Below are positions 45,634 through 53,925 of a DNA stretch of 64,000 nucleotides, one piece after another (position 1 is the first letter of the stretch; the number at the start of each line of letters is the position of its first letter). Under the pieces are notes generated by a model. It did no database searches and was not told the DNA's origin. It was given only the letters and a program-made list of their open reading frames with translations. Source of the DNA: Nocardioides astragali. Lineage in GTDB: Bacteria > Actinomycetota > Actinomycetes > Propionibacteriales > Nocardioidaceae. Position numbers and translations under genes: made by a program. The DNA lies in the NCBI RefSeq assembly GCF_024436375.1, contig NZ_JAFMZM010000004.1, positions 434,001 to 498,000 on the forward strand. Reading direction: 5' to 3'.

Positions 45634-47295
45634 ATGAGCATGACACCGGGTGGCCCGGAGTACCTGGACGACCAGGGCCCGATCGAGACTGCGCCCGCCA
45701 ACGACAACCGCAAGCGCCTCATGGTGCTCGGCGCGCTCGTCGCCGGCGGTGCCGTCGTCGCCGGCGGCGCGTGGGCGGCCACCAGCTTCTTCGCGACCGG
45801 GTCCCAGCCCGCCGAGGCACTGCCGGACTCGACCATCGCCTACGCGAGTGTCGACCTCGACCCCAGCGGCGGCCAGAAGATCGAGGCCATCAAGACGCTG
45901 CGCAAGTTCCCGGCCTTCAACGACAAGATCAACCTCGAGACCGACGACGACCTGCGCGAGCGGTTCTTCGAGGAGCTCACCAAGTCCGGTGAGTGCGAGG
46001 GCCTCGACTACGTCGAGGACGTCGAGCCGTGGCTCGGGTCCCGTGCCGCGATGGCTGCCGTGGACCTCGGGGAGGACGAGCCGGCCGCGGTCGGTGTCGT
46101 CCAGGTGACCGACGCCGGCAAGGCCGAGGACGGCGTGACCACCCTCATCGAGGCGTGCGGTGGCACCGCCGAGGAGGGCAGCTCCGACAGCGCCGAGGGT
46201 GAGGGCGACGACGTCGGCGGCTGGGTCATCGAGGGTGACTGGATGGTCCTCGCCGAGACCGAGGAGATCGCCCAGCAGGTCGTGGACGCGGCCGACGGCG
46301 CTTCACTGGCCGACGACGCGTCCTACGAGCAGTGGACCGGCGAGGCCGGCGAGGCCGGCTTCATGTCCTTCTACGTCGCGAAGGCGGCCGCCCAGTACCT
46401 CGAGGACGCCGCGGGCATGGGCTCCATGCTCGGCGGCCTTCCGAGCACGACGGACGACTTCACGGCCGAGGACCCGATGGCAGAGGAGGAGGTGCCCGAG
46501 GGTCTCCAGAAGATGATCGACGACTTCGACGGCATGGCCGCCACCGTCCGCTTCGACGACGGCTCGGTCGAGGTCGAGTACGCCATGTCCAACTACCAGA
46601 AGGACCTGACCAGGTTCATGGAGAGCGACACGGGCGTCGGCATGGTCGCCAGCCTTCCGGAGGACACCGTCGCCGCGTTCGGCTTCTCTCTCAAGGAGGG
46701 ATGGGCCGAGGCGGTCCTCGACTACGTCAAGTCCACCGTGCCGGAGGAGAGCGACACCATCGACGAGCAGCTCGCCCAGTTCGAGAGCGAGACCGGACTG
46801 ACCTTCCCCGAGGACGTGGAGACGCTCCTCGGCGAGGGCGTGAGCGTCTCGCTCGGCAGTGGCATCGACCCTGACGCAATCACCAACGGCGGACCCGGCG
46901 AGGTCCCGGCGGGCATCCGCATCAAGGGCGACGCCGGCGAGATCCAGGCGGTGCTCGACAAGGTCGCCGAGCTGGCCGGGCCGGAGGCGGCCGAGTTCAT
47001 GCAGGTCTCCGAGGGAGACGGCTACGCCGTGCTGGCGCTGCAGGACGACTACCGCGGCAAGCTCGAGAGCGGCGGCGACCTCGGCGACAGCGACGACTAC
47101 TCGAAGGTCGTCGAGGACGGTGAGGCCCAGTCGGTGCTCTACGTCAACTTCGACGCCGACGACGACTGGCTGGTCCGGGTGACCGAGGACATGCCCGAGG
47201 TGAGCGAGAACCTCGCACCTCTCTCGGCGTTCGGCGTCAGCGGCTGGGTGGACGGCGATGTCGTCCACGGGATGCTCAAGCTGACGACCGACTGA
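45634..47295 (+). CDS. DUF3352 family membrane-anchored protein
   Basis: A 553-residue protein: short cytoplasmic N-terminus, membrane helix (about 30-52), then a large acidic extracytoplasmic region beginning LPDSTIAYASVDLDPSGGQK, the DUF3352 signature. It has one repeat of the roughly 200-residue alpha/beta module and no Cys-rich or catalytic motif. The sequence is strikingly acidic (Asp/Glu-rich). Function is unknown. Confidence 0.82.
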   Translation: MSMTPGGPEYLDDQGPIETAPANDNRKRLMVLGALVAGGAVVAGGAWAATSFFATGSQPAEALPDSTIAYASVDLDPSGGQKIEAIKTLRKFPAFNDKINLETDDDLRERFFEELTKSGECEGLDYVEDVEPWLGSRAAMAAVDLGEDEPAAVGVVQVTDAGKAEDGVTTLIEACGGTAEEGSSDSAEGEGDDVGGWVIEGDWMVLAETEEIAQQVVDAADGASLADDASYEQWTGEAGEAGFMSFYVAKAAAQYLEDAAGMGSMLGGLPSTTDDFTAEDPMAEEEVPEGLQKMIDDFDGMAATVRFDDGSVEVEYAMSNYQKDLTRFMESDTGVGMVASLPEDTVAAFGFSLKEGWAEAVLDYVKSTVPEESDTIDEQLAQFESETGLTFPEDVETLLGEGVSVSLGSGIDPDAITNGGPGEVPAGIRIKGDAGEIQAVLDKVAELAGPEAAEFMQVSEGDGYAVLALQDDYRGKLESGGDLGDSDDYSKVVEDGEAQSVLYVNFDADDDWLVRVTEDMPEVSENLAPLSAFGVSGWVDGDVVHGMLKLTTD

Positions 47296-47300
47296 TCGAC

Positions 47301-47316
47301 CGGCCCTCCCGGGCCG
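47301..47316. terminator. hairpin between convergent genes
   Basis: CGGCCC-TCCC-GGGCCG, a 6-bp GC stem in the 24-nt gap between the DUF3352 gene and the converging ybaK gene. No T-tract, so its strength as an intrinsic terminator is uncertain. Confidence 0.5.
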
Positions 47317-47319
47317 ACC

Positions 47320-47832
47320 TCAGCGACCGATGGTGGCGGTCACCGCACAGGTGATCGCCACCAGGTCCCTCGGCGCGAGCTCGAGGTCGAAGCCGCGCCG
47401 GCCACCGGAGACCAGGATCGTGTCGTGGTCGAGTGCTGAGGAGTCCAGCACCGTCGGGTGCGTGCGCTTCTGGCCGACAGGAGAGATCCCACCGGCGACG
47501 TAGCCCGTCGCCCGCTCGGCGGCGGCAACCTCGGCCATCACCGCCTTGCTCCCGCCCAGCGTCCGCGCCAGGGCCTTGAGATCGAGCTGGCCCGAGACCG
47601 GGACGATGCCGACGACGAGACGAGCACGTTGTCCTGAGCCTGTCGAAGGGTCGAGCGAGGCGAGCAGGGTCTTGAACACCCGTGCCGGCTCCACCCCGAG
47701 GGCCTCCGCCGCCTCCAGGCCATACCCCGTCGCCCGCGGGTCGTGCTCGTAGGCCCGCACCTCGAAGGCGATGCCGGCCGCGGTCAGCGCGAGCGTCGCC
47801 GGCGTACCGCCGACACCGCGTGCCTTCGCCAT
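47320..47832 (-). CDS. ybaK: Cys-tRNA(Pro) deacylase YbaK/EbsC
   Basis: A 170-residue editing enzyme that hydrolyses Cys-tRNA(Pro). FKTLLASL holds the substrate-binding Lys54, and KAVMAEVAAAERATGYVAGGISPVGQK is the conserved core. Residues 61-68 (DPSTGSGQ) are not part of the family; they are encoded by a foreign repeat at 47629-47650 that keeps the frame and sits in a surface beta turn. The start ATG is 15 nt from the LON-domain gene stop, so the two are cotranscribed. Confidence 0.92.
   Translation of the reverse strand: MAKARGVGGTPATLALTAAGIAFEVRAYEHDPRATGYGLEAAEALGVEPARVFKTLLASLDPSTGSGQRARLVVGIVPVSGQLDLKALARTLGGSKAVMAEVAAAERATGYVAGGISPVGQKRTHPTVLDSSALDHDTILVSGGRRGFDLELAPRDLVAITCAVTATIGR
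47629..47650. repeat. dispersed CTGAGCCTGTCGAAGG repeat inside ybaK
   Basis: Contains CTGAGCCTGTCGAAGG, the reverse complement of CCTTCGACAGGCTCAG. This short imperfect palindrome is familiar from many high-GC bacterial genomes in both intergenic and coding sites, where its translation gives STGSGQ- or LRQAQD-like inserts. Here it is in frame within ybaK. This is the only copy seen in the window. Confidence 0.75.
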
Positions 47833-47847
47833 CGACCAGCTTCGGCG

Positions 47848-48513
47848 TCAGTTGGGGGACCAGGCGGTCCGTGCCACCTGGGTGGCGGGCAGTGACGGGA
47901 TGACGTTGATCGCCCGCAGCTCCTCGGTCAGCAGCCGGGTGACGAGCGCGAGACGCTCGGTGGCGTCGGCCGCCTCCAGCAGCGACTGCCGCTCGGCCAT
48001 CGGCAGCGGAGTCAGCGCCGACAGGGTCCAGGCGAGGTAGTCCGGGTCGCGTGGCAGGGTCCCGCTGAACGGGTCACCCTGCAGCTCGGTCATCGCCGCC
48101 CGGAAGGCCGTGAACGTGGCGCGGGCCCGGTCCAGCACCTCGGCGGGCACCTCGACCTCGGGCTCTGGCAGCACCGCGACCACCCCTTGCGGGAAGTCTG
48201 CGCCTCGCTGCATCTCCTCCAGCATGAGGCGCTCGCGGGCGACCGCGACGATGTCGAACGTGCCGTCGTCGCGACGGTCGGCCTCGGTCAGCTGCAGCAG
48301 GCAGCCGACCCGGTAGACCGACTGGGCGCCGTGGTCGCCGACCTCGTACCCCTCGCGGATGGCCACCGTGCCGAACACGCGGGCAGCGGGATCCTCGACC
48401 GTGAGCAGGTGGTTGACCAGGAGCCGGTAGCGGTCCTCGAAGACGTGGAGCGGCACGCTCATGCCCGGGAACACCACGGTGTTGAGCGGGAACATCGGCA
48501 GTGGATCGCTCAC
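47848..48513 (-). CDS. LON substrate-binding (N-terminal) domain protein
   Basis: A 221-residue protein homologous to the N-terminal domain of Lon without ATPase or protease parts. [29 protein letters not shown] is the hallmark opening. It may recognise substrates for other machinery; function is unproven. GTG at 48513 with a -10 6 nt upstream suggests a leaderless transcript. Divergent from hisD. Confidence 0.88.
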   Translation of the reverse strand: MSDPLPMFPLNTVVFPGMSVPLHVFEDRYRLLVNHLLTVEDPAARVFGTVAIREGYEVGDHGAQSVYRVGCLLQLTEADRRDDGTFDIVAVARERLMLEEMQRGADFPQGVVAVLPEPEVEVPAEVLDRARATFTAFRAAMTELQGDPFSGTLPRDPDYLAWTLSALTPLPMAERQSLLEAADATERLALVTRLLTEELRAINVIPSLPATQVARTAWSPN

Positions 48514-48519
48514 CTGATC

Positions 48520-48525
48520 AACCTA
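48520..48525 (-). promoter_or_regulatory. -10 element for the LON-domain gene
   Basis: TAGGTT on the minus strand, 6 nt before the GTG at 48513. Confidence 0.5.
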
Positions 48526-48577
48526 ACCTTCGTGTCCACGGTGCGCCCGCGCCGCGGGGCCGACCCGCCGGGGAACC

Positions 48578-48583
48578 TAGACT
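48578..48583 (+). promoter_or_regulatory. -10 element for hisD
   Basis: TAGACT ends 6 nt before the hisD ATG. No attenuator, T-box or leader peptide fits in so short a leader, so his regulation would have to act at the promoter. Confidence 0.55.
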
Positions 48584-48589
48584 CGGGGC

Positions 48590-49912
48590 ATGTCCCTGAT
48601 CCGTCGCATCGACCTGAGGGGCGCCGATCCGGCGTCCGTCGACTACCGCGCGAGCGTGCCTCGCGCCGAGTTCGACGTCGAGGCCGCAACGCATCAGGTC
48701 CAGCCCATCATCGACGCGGTCCGGGCCCGCGGTGTGGAGGCGATCACGGAGTACTCGGCCCGCTTCGACGGGGTCGAGAGCGACGACATCCGCGTGCCTC
48801 GCGAGGCCCTCGAGGCGGCGCTCGCCCAGCTCGAGCCGGCCGTGCGCGCTGCGTTGGAGGAGTCGATCCGCCGGCTGCGCGCGACCAGCGAGGCCGAGCT
48901 GGAGCACGACGTGACCAGCCAGGTGTCGACGGGCGCCACCGTGACGCACCGCAAGGTGCCGGTCGACCGGGTGGGGCTCTACGTCCCCGGCGGTCTCGCC
49001 CCCCTGGTCAGCAGCGTCGTGATGAACGTCGTACCCGCCCAGGTGGCCGGGGTGCGCTCGATCGCGCTCGCGAGTCCGCCGCAGAAGAACCGCGACGGCC
49101 TGCCCGAGCCGACGATCATGGCCGCCTGCGCCCTGCTCGGCGTCGACGAGGTGTACGCCGTGGGCGGCGCCCAGGCGATCGCGATGTTCGCCCACGGCGC
49201 TGGTCCGTGCCAGCGCGTCGACCTGGTCACCGGCCCCGGCAACATCTATGTCGCGGCCGCCAAGCGCCTCCTGCGCGGTGTGGTCGGCATCGACGCCGAG
49301 GCCGGCCCGACCGAGATCGCCATCCTCGCCGACGACACTGCCGAGGCGGCGTTCGTCGCCGCCGACCTGATCAGCCAGGCCGAGCACGACCCGATGGCCG
49401 CCTCGGTCCTGGTGACCGACTCCCTCGAGCTTGCCGACGCCGTGGACGCCGAGCTCGACAAGCAGGTCTTCGCGACCCGTCACACCGAGCGCATCCGCAC
49501 AGCGCTGGGCGGACGGCAGTCGGGCACCGTCCTGGTCGACGACATGGAGCAGGGCCTCGACGTCGTCAACGCCTATGCAGCCGAGCACCTCGAGATCCAC
49601 ACCCGCGACGCAGGCGCCCTCGCCGCCCGCGTCCGCAACGCCGGCGCGATCTTCGTCGGCCCCTGGGCGCCGGTGTCGCTGGGCGACTACTGCGCCGGCT
49701 CCAACCACGTGCTGCCCACCGCCGGCTGCGCCTGCCACTCCAGCGGGCTCTCGGTGCGGGCGTTCACGCGGTCCGTGCACGTCGTCGACTACTCGCAGGC
49801 CGCGCTCGCCGAGGTCGCCGACCACGTGGTCACGCTGGCCGAGGCCGAGGACCTGCCCGGCCACGGCCAGGCCGTGTCCGTGCGCTTCGACGACGTACGG
49901 TCGGATCGGTGA
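48590..49912 (+). CDS. hisD: histidinol dehydrogenase
   Basis: A 440-residue zinc enzyme oxidising L-histidinol to L-histidine in two NAD steps. [27 protein letters not shown] VTGPGN and the block [12 protein letters not shown] are conserved, and the zinc/catalytic residues lie in SQAEHDP and the C-terminal AEHLEIH. The gene leads hisD-hisC-hisB-hisH, each joined by a 4-nt overlap. Confidence 0.96.
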   Translation: MSLIRRIDLRGADPASVDYRASVPRAEFDVEAATHQVQPIIDAVRARGVEAITEYSARFDGVESDDIRVPREALEAALAQLEPAVRAALEESIRRLRATSEAELEHDVTSQVSTGATVTHRKVPVDRVGLYVPGGLAPLVSSVVMNVVPAQVAGVRSIALASPPQKNRDGLPEPTIMAACALLGVDEVYAVGGAQAIAMFAHGAGPCQRVDLVTGPGNIYVAAAKRLLRGVVGIDAEAGPTEIAILADDTAEAAFVAADLISQAEHDPMAASVLVTDSLELADAVDAELDKQVFATRHTERIRTALGGRQSGTVLVDDMEQGLDVVNAYAAEHLEIHTRDAGALAARVRNAGAIFVGPWAPVSLGDYCAGSNHVLPTAGCACHSSGLSVRAFTRSVHVVDYSQAALAEVADHVVTLAEAEDLPGHGQAVSVRFDDVRSDR

Positions 49913-51027
49913 CGCCGTCCTTCCCACCCCTGCGCGAGGAGCTGCGGGGGATCGAGCCCTACGGCGCGCCCCAGCTCTCCCTCGAGCAGGCGCCGGTGCA
50001 GCTCAACGTCAACGAGAACCCCTACGGTCCTTCCGCCGAGGCGGCGGCCGACATCGCGCGGGCGGTGGGGGAGGCCGCGGTCTCGCTCAACCGCTACCCC
50101 GACCGTGAGTTCGTCGAGCTGCGCGCAAGGCTGGCGGCGTACCTCTGCTCCTCCGGCGGGGCCGGCATCACGCCGGACATGGTGTGGGCGGCCAACGGCT
50201 CCAACGAGGTCATGCTCCAGCTGCTGCAGGCCTTCGGCGGTCCCGGCCGCGTAGCCCTGTCGTTCGCACCGACGTACTCGATGTATCCCGAGTACGCCCG
50301 CGACACCCACACCACGTGGGAGACCGGCCACCGCGCCGAGGACTTCTCGCTTGACCTCGACGCGGCTCGCCGCCTGGTCGAGGACCGGCGACCCGCGGTC
50401 GTGCTGCTACCCAGCCCCAACAACCCGACCGGCACCGCGCTGCCGCCGGAGGCGGTGGCGATGCTCTGCGAGGCAGCAGCGTCCTACGAGCCGGGCGGCA
50501 TCGTGGTGGTGGACGAGGCCTACGGCGAGTTCCGTCGCGCGGGCACTCCCAGTGCGCTCGAGCTGCTGGGGGAGCACCGCAACCTCGTGGTCACCCGCAC
50601 GATGAGCAAGGCCTTCGCCCTGGCGGGGGCCCGGCTGGGCTACCTCGCCGCCGACCCGGCGATCTGCGACGCGATCCGGGTCGTGCGGCTGCCCTACCAC
50701 CTCTCGGCGGTCACCCAGGCGACCGCGCTGGCTGCCCTGCGGCACGCCACGGAGCTGCTCGGCCGGGTCGACGACCTGCGGGTGGAGCGGGACGCGACGG
50801 TGGTCTGGCTGCGCGAGCAGGGGCTCGACGTCGCCGAGTCGGACGCCAACTTCGTGCTGTTCGGCCGGTTCGCCGACCGGCACGCAGTCTGGCAGGGACT
50901 CCTCGACCGAGGGGTGCTGATCCGCGAGACCGGCCCCGACGGCTGGTTGCGGGTCTCGGTCGGCACCGGGGACGAGATGGCAGCATTCAGGCAGGCACTC
51001 ACGGACGTGATCAAGGAGCAAGGATGA
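49909..51027 (+). CDS. hisC: histidinol-phosphate aminotransferase
   Basis: A 372-residue fold-type I PLP enzyme. [11 protein letters not shown] is the substrate motif, PNNPTGT and [10 protein letters not shown] bind the cofactor, and the Schiff-base lysine is in [18 protein letters not shown] overlaps the hisD stop. Confidence 0.95.
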   Translation: MTPSFPPLREELRGIEPYGAPQLSLEQAPVQLNVNENPYGPSAEAAADIARAVGEAAVSLNRYPDREFVELRARLAAYLCSSGGAGITPDMVWAANGSNEVMLQLLQAFGGPGRVALSFAPTYSMYPEYARDTHTTWETGHRAEDFSLDLDAARRLVEDRRPAVVLLPSPNNPTGTALPPEAVAMLCEAAASYEPGGIVVVDEAYGEFRRAGTPSALELLGEHRNLVVTRTMSKAFALAGARLGYLAADPAICDAIRVVRLPYHLSAVTQATALAALRHATELLGRVDDLRVERDATVVWLREQGLDVAESDANFVLFGRFADRHAVWQGLLDRGVLIRETGPDGWLRVSVGTGDEMAAFRQALTDVIKEQG

Positions 51028-51638
51028 GCCGCACGGCCAGCATCGAGCGAAAGACCAAGGAGTCGCAGGTCACCGTCGAGGTCGACCTCGACGGCACCGG
51101 GCGCGCCCAGGTCAGCACCGGCGTGGGGTTCTACGACCACATGCTCGACGCCTTCGCGCGCCACTCCCTCCTCGATCTCGTCGTCCACACCAACGGCGAC
51201 ACCCACATCGACGCCCACCACACGGTGGAGGACACCGCGATCGTGCTCGGCCAGGCACTGCGGGAGGCGCTGGGCGACAAGTCCGGCATCCGTCGCTTCG
51301 GTGACGCCACGGTCCCGCTCGACGAGGCGCTCGTCCAGGCGGTCGTCGACGTCTCCGGCCGCCCGTTCTGCGTCCACACCGGCGAACCCGAGGGGCAGGC
51401 GTACGTCGCCATCGGTGGCGGCGGCGGGGCGGTGCCCTACCAGGGATCGCTCACGCGCCACGTCTTCGAGTCGATCGCCCACCACGCGCACCTGGGGCTC
51501 CACGTCCGGGTGCTCGCGGGCCGCGACCCGCACCACATCGTGGAGACCCAGTTCAAGGCGTTCGCGCGGGCTTTCCGCGACGCGATCGCCTTCGACCCGC
51601 GCGAGACGGGTGTGCCGTCGACGAAGGGGAGCCTGTGA
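51024..51638 (+). CDS. hisB: imidazoleglycerol-phosphate dehydratase
   Basis: A 204-residue monofunctional enzyme without the phosphatase part found in enterobacteria. The two manganese-binding repeats are HHTVEDTAI and [25 protein letters not shown] overlaps the hisC stop. Confidence 0.96.
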   Translation: MSRTASIERKTKESQVTVEVDLDGTGRAQVSTGVGFYDHMLDAFARHSLLDLVVHTNGDTHIDAHHTVEDTAIVLGQALREALGDKSGIRRFGDATVPLDEALVQAVVDVSGRPFCVHTGEPEGQAYVAIGGGGGAVPYQGSLTRHVFESIAHHAHLGLHVRVLAGRDPHHIVETQFKAFARAFRDAIAFDPRETGVPSTKGSL

Positions 51639-51663
51639 GCGAGCCTGCGAGCTCACTATCGGG
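51635..51663 (+). repeat. start-codon repeat, copy 1 (hisH)
   Basis: The first 29 bases of hisH match those at 60401-60429 in 25 of 29 positions (GTGAGCGAGC, then S-TGCGAGCTC and TCGGG). In both places the repeat supplies the GTG and overlaps the previous stop as GTGA. Confidence 0.75.
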
Positions 51664-52303
51664 TTCTGTGACGTCCGAGGTCGTCGTCCTCGACTACGGC
51701 TCGGGCAACCTGCGCTCCGTGGTGCGCGCGGTCGAGCGCGCGGGTGCGTCCGTCACGCTGACCAGTGACTTCGAGGCCGCCCTCGAGGCGGACGGGCTCG
51801 TCGTGCCAGGCGTGGGGGCGTACGCCGCGTGCATGGCCGGCCTGCGCGCGATCAAGGGCGAGCGGATCATCGGGCGCCGCCTGGCCGGTGGGCGCCCGGT
51901 GCTCGGCATCTGCGTCGGCATGCAGATCCTGTTCGCCGGCGGCGTCGAGCACGGCGTGGAGACAGACGGCTGCGACGAGTGGCCCGGACTCGTCACCAGG
52001 CTCCAGGCAGACGTCGTGCCGCACATGGGCTGGAACACCGTCGAGGCGCCGGAGGGCTCGCGGCTCTTCAGCGGCGTCGAGGAGGAGCGCTTCTACTTCG
52101 TGCACTCCTACGCGGCCCGGAGCTGGGACCTGGTGACCAACACCCGCACGGCGGCTCCACTGGTGACGTGGGCCGAGCACGGTGGCGACCGCTTCGTGGC
52201 TGCCGTGGAGAACGGGCCGCTGTCCGCGACCCAGTTCCACCCGGAGAAGTCCGGTGACGCTGGGGCGGCGCTGCTGCGGAACTGGGTGGGGTCGCTCGGC
52301 TGA
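51635..52303 (+). CDS. hisH: imidazole glycerol phosphate synthase, glutaminase subunit
   Basis: A 222-residue class I glutaminase supplying ammonia to HisF. Nucleophile Cys is in LGICVGMQ (usual LGICLGMQ) and His in [12 protein letters not shown] at 51635 overlaps hisB as GTGA and adds an N-terminal leader [10 protein letters not shown] that is outside the conserved domain, which begins [13 protein letters not shown] at 51668 is an alternative. The leader DNA is a repeat also found at the start of the ABC ATPase gene at 60401. Confidence 0.93.
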   Translation: MSEPASSLSGSVTSEVVVLDYGSGNLRSVVRAVERAGASVTLTSDFEAALEADGLVVPGVGAYAACMAGLRAIKGERIIGRRLAGGRPVLGICVGMQILFAGGVEHGVETDGCDEWPGLVTRLQADVVPHMGWNTVEAPEGSRLFSGVEEERFYFVHSYAARSWDLVTNTRTAAPLVTWAEHGGDRFVAAVENGPLSATQFHPEKSGDAGAALLRNWVGSLG

Positions 52304-52309
52304 CGTCCG

Positions 52310-52969
52310 TCAGTCGTGCCGGACGCGGGGTCCGAAGGGGCCGGTGTAGGCGACAGGGTCGTCGCTGCCCGTACCCCACACGTCGCTCCGGTATCGGTCC
52401 TGCACCGTCCGGAAGTTGCGTACGCCAGCCCGGACCCAGCGCGGACCACCGACACACGAGTGGGGGAGCTCCACTGACACCACGTCGCGATCGGTCGACC
52501 GGGTCATGAGGAGCTCGGGGCACGAGACGTGGAGCTGCACGGTGTAGTAGGTGCCGCACTCGTCCACGGACTCGGGCGGGCGGGCTGCGACGAGCAGGAT
52601 GGTCTCGAGCGGGCCACGCTTCCGCAACCGCTGGATGGTGATCTCGTAGTCGCGGCGGTCGGTCTGCAGATCGAACGAGAGGTAACGGTCGCCCCACACG
52701 GGGGGTAGGTCCCGGAGGTGCGCGCGGACCTCGACTGCGGCTGCTTCGTGCCGCACCGACAGTCCGACGATGTCGGTCGCGGCGTCCTGGGGCGCCGTTC
52801 CTTCCTCCACGATGCCGCACGGAGGAGGGGCGGGCACAAAATGGATCTGCCGTACGTCGCCGTGCCTGTCGCCGCCCCACCACCGGTCAGCCGACGCCGC
52901 GCCGGCGGTCACACCGATCATGGTGGAGGCCAGTGACGCGGCCACCAGCGCATGTACGAGTCGCTGCAT
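52310..52969 (-). CDS. hypothetical secreted protein
   Basis: A 219-residue protein with a clear Sec signal peptide: Arg at residue 3, hydrophobic core (ALVAASLASTMIGVTAG) and cleavage likely after ASA at about residue 27, then DRWWGGD. The mature part is beta-rich with four to five Cys, likely disulphide-bonded. No family recognised. ATG at 52969 has GGGGATC upstream. It converges on hisH with a 6-nt gap. Confidence 0.7.
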   Translation of the reverse strand: MQRLVHALVAASLASTMIGVTAGAASADRWWGGDRHGDVRQIHFVPAPPPCGIVEEGTAPQDAATDIVGLSVRHEAAAVEVRAHLRDLPPVWGDRYLSFDLQTDRRDYEITIQRLRKRGPLETILLVAARPPESVDECGTYYTVQLHVSCPELLMTRSTDRDVVSVELPHSCVGGPRWVRAGVRNFRTVQDRYRSDVWGTGSDDPVAYTGPFGPRVRHD

Positions 52970-53088
52970 GTTCGATCCCCTCGTCGTCACGTGGATTCTG
53001 TCCGGAGGTGGTGCGGGCTGTCTGGGCGAACGACGCGTGTCGGTCGGATCTGTTGAGAAATGGTGTCGCCCCACCGACGGCTCAGCGT

Positions 53089-53094
53089 TAGCGT
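53089..53094 (+). promoter_or_regulatory. -10 element for the hemerythrin gene
   Basis: TAGCGT ends 6 nt before the ATG at 53101. Confidence 0.5.
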
Positions 53095-53100
53095 CTCGCC

Positions 53101-53733
53101 ATGGCAGAGCAGCTGAGCATGAACCAGATCATCCACGCCGCGGTCCGCCGTGACGTCACGCGCACCGAGCAGGCACTGCGTGCTCTCGACGACGGGGACT
53201 CCGGGCGTGCCCGGGAGATCAAGGTTGCGTGGCGCAACCTCGTGCGCGAGCTCACCCACCACCACGAGGCGGAGGACGCGAACATCTGGCCGTTCCTCGA
53301 GCAGCGGGGCTTCGATCCCGCGCTGCTCGCGGAGATGGAGTCGGAGCACGCGGCGATGAAGCAGGCCCTCGGCTCAGCGTCGACGGCGATCGACGAGGTG
53401 GTGAAGGCGCCGACCTCTGCCCAGGCTGGTTCCGCCGCGGACGTCGTGGCCGACTGTGCCCGCGTGGTCAACGCGCACCTCGAGCACGAGGAGCGAGACC
53501 TCGAGCCGATCGCGGCGGGCCTGGAGGACGACCCGGAGTGGAAGGCCATGGTCAAGAAGCTCCGCCCGGCCAGCATCGTCGACGCCGCCAACGCGCTCGC
53601 CTGGATGCAGGACGGGGCAGGGGAGAGGGAGCGGTCGTCGCTTCGCCAGACCATCCCGGGCCCGGTAGTCACGCTGCTGACACTGCTGCTGGCCAGGCGC
53701 TACCGCCGCGAGGTCGCCCCGGTCTGGAGCTAG
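53101..53733 (+). CDS. hemerythrin HHE domain protein
   Basis: A 210-residue protein whose first 145 residues form a four-helix hemerythrin-like domain. Candidate di-iron ligands are in NQIIHAAVRRD, LTHHHEAEDANIWP, MESEHAAM and VNAHLEHEERDLEP. The remaining 60 residues include a hydrophobic stretch (PGPVVTLLTLLLA). Such proteins bind oxygen, nitric oxide or iron; the exact role is open. Divergent from the secreted-protein gene. Confidence 0.85.
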   Translation: MAEQLSMNQIIHAAVRRDVTRTEQALRALDDGDSGRAREIKVAWRNLVRELTHHHEAEDANIWPFLEQRGFDPALLAEMESEHAAMKQALGSASTAIDEVVKAPTSAQAGSAADVVADCARVVNAHLEHEERDLEPIAAGLEDDPEWKAMVKKLRPASIVDAANALAWMQDGAGERERSSLRQTIPGPVVTLLTLLLARRYRREVAPVWS

Positions 53734-53774
53734 CCCGCCGCACCGCGCGTCCCGCTCGGGCGGTCGCCCGTCGG

Positions 53775-53835
53775 GGTTGAGGTGCGAGCGGCCATTCGGT
53801 GGTTGAGGTGCGAGCGGAGCGAGCCTCGAAACCAC
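53775..53835. repeat. GGTTGAGGTGCGAGCGG hairpin repeat, 1.5 copies
   Basis: GGTTGAGGTGCGAGCGG occurs at 53775-53791 and again at 53801-53817. The second copy continues to 53835 as AGCGAGCCTCGAAACCAC and can fold into an imperfect hairpin (GTGGTT/AACCAC, GAGG/CCTC). This is a type of dispersed intergenic repeat I associate with Nocardioides and related genera. It lies between the hemerythrin gene and the DUF222/HNH gene. Confidence 0.75.
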
Positions 53836-53887
53836 GCCCGATGGACGCCGCGATCTTGAGGTTTCCTGGACTCGCAGGCGGGGTCCG

Positions 53888-53910
53888 GTGTCGGTGGTTT
53901 TCTCTACACT
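53888..53910 (+). promoter_or_regulatory. RecA-NDp (PafBC-type) promoter of the DUF222/HNH gene
   Basis: GTGTCGGTG at 53888-53896, 8-nt spacer, TACACT at 53905-53910. It fits TTGTCRGTG-N8-TANNNT except at the first base. The -10 ends 7 nt before the ATG at 53918, so the damage-induced transcript should be leaderless. Confidence 0.8.
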
Positions 53911-53925
53911 CGAACACATGATCGA
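53910..53925. promoter_or_regulatory. LexA box overlapping the DUF222/HNH start codon
   Basis: TCGAACACATGATCGA differs from the SOS consensus TCGAACRNRTGTTCGA at one base. The ATG (53918-53920) lies inside the box. Mycobacterial 13E12-family genes are known LexA targets with boxes near their starts. Confidence 0.75.

Noticed and set aside
48514..48589. Search for a his attenuator, T-box or riboswitch before hisD
   Set aside because: The gap is short and divergent and the predicted leader is zero length, so no RNA regulator fits.
52300..52313. CTGACG-TC-CGTCAG as a terminator between hisH and the secreted-protein gene
   Set aside because: The stem is only 5-6 bp with almost no loop and no T-tract, and it overlaps both stop codons; too weak to call.
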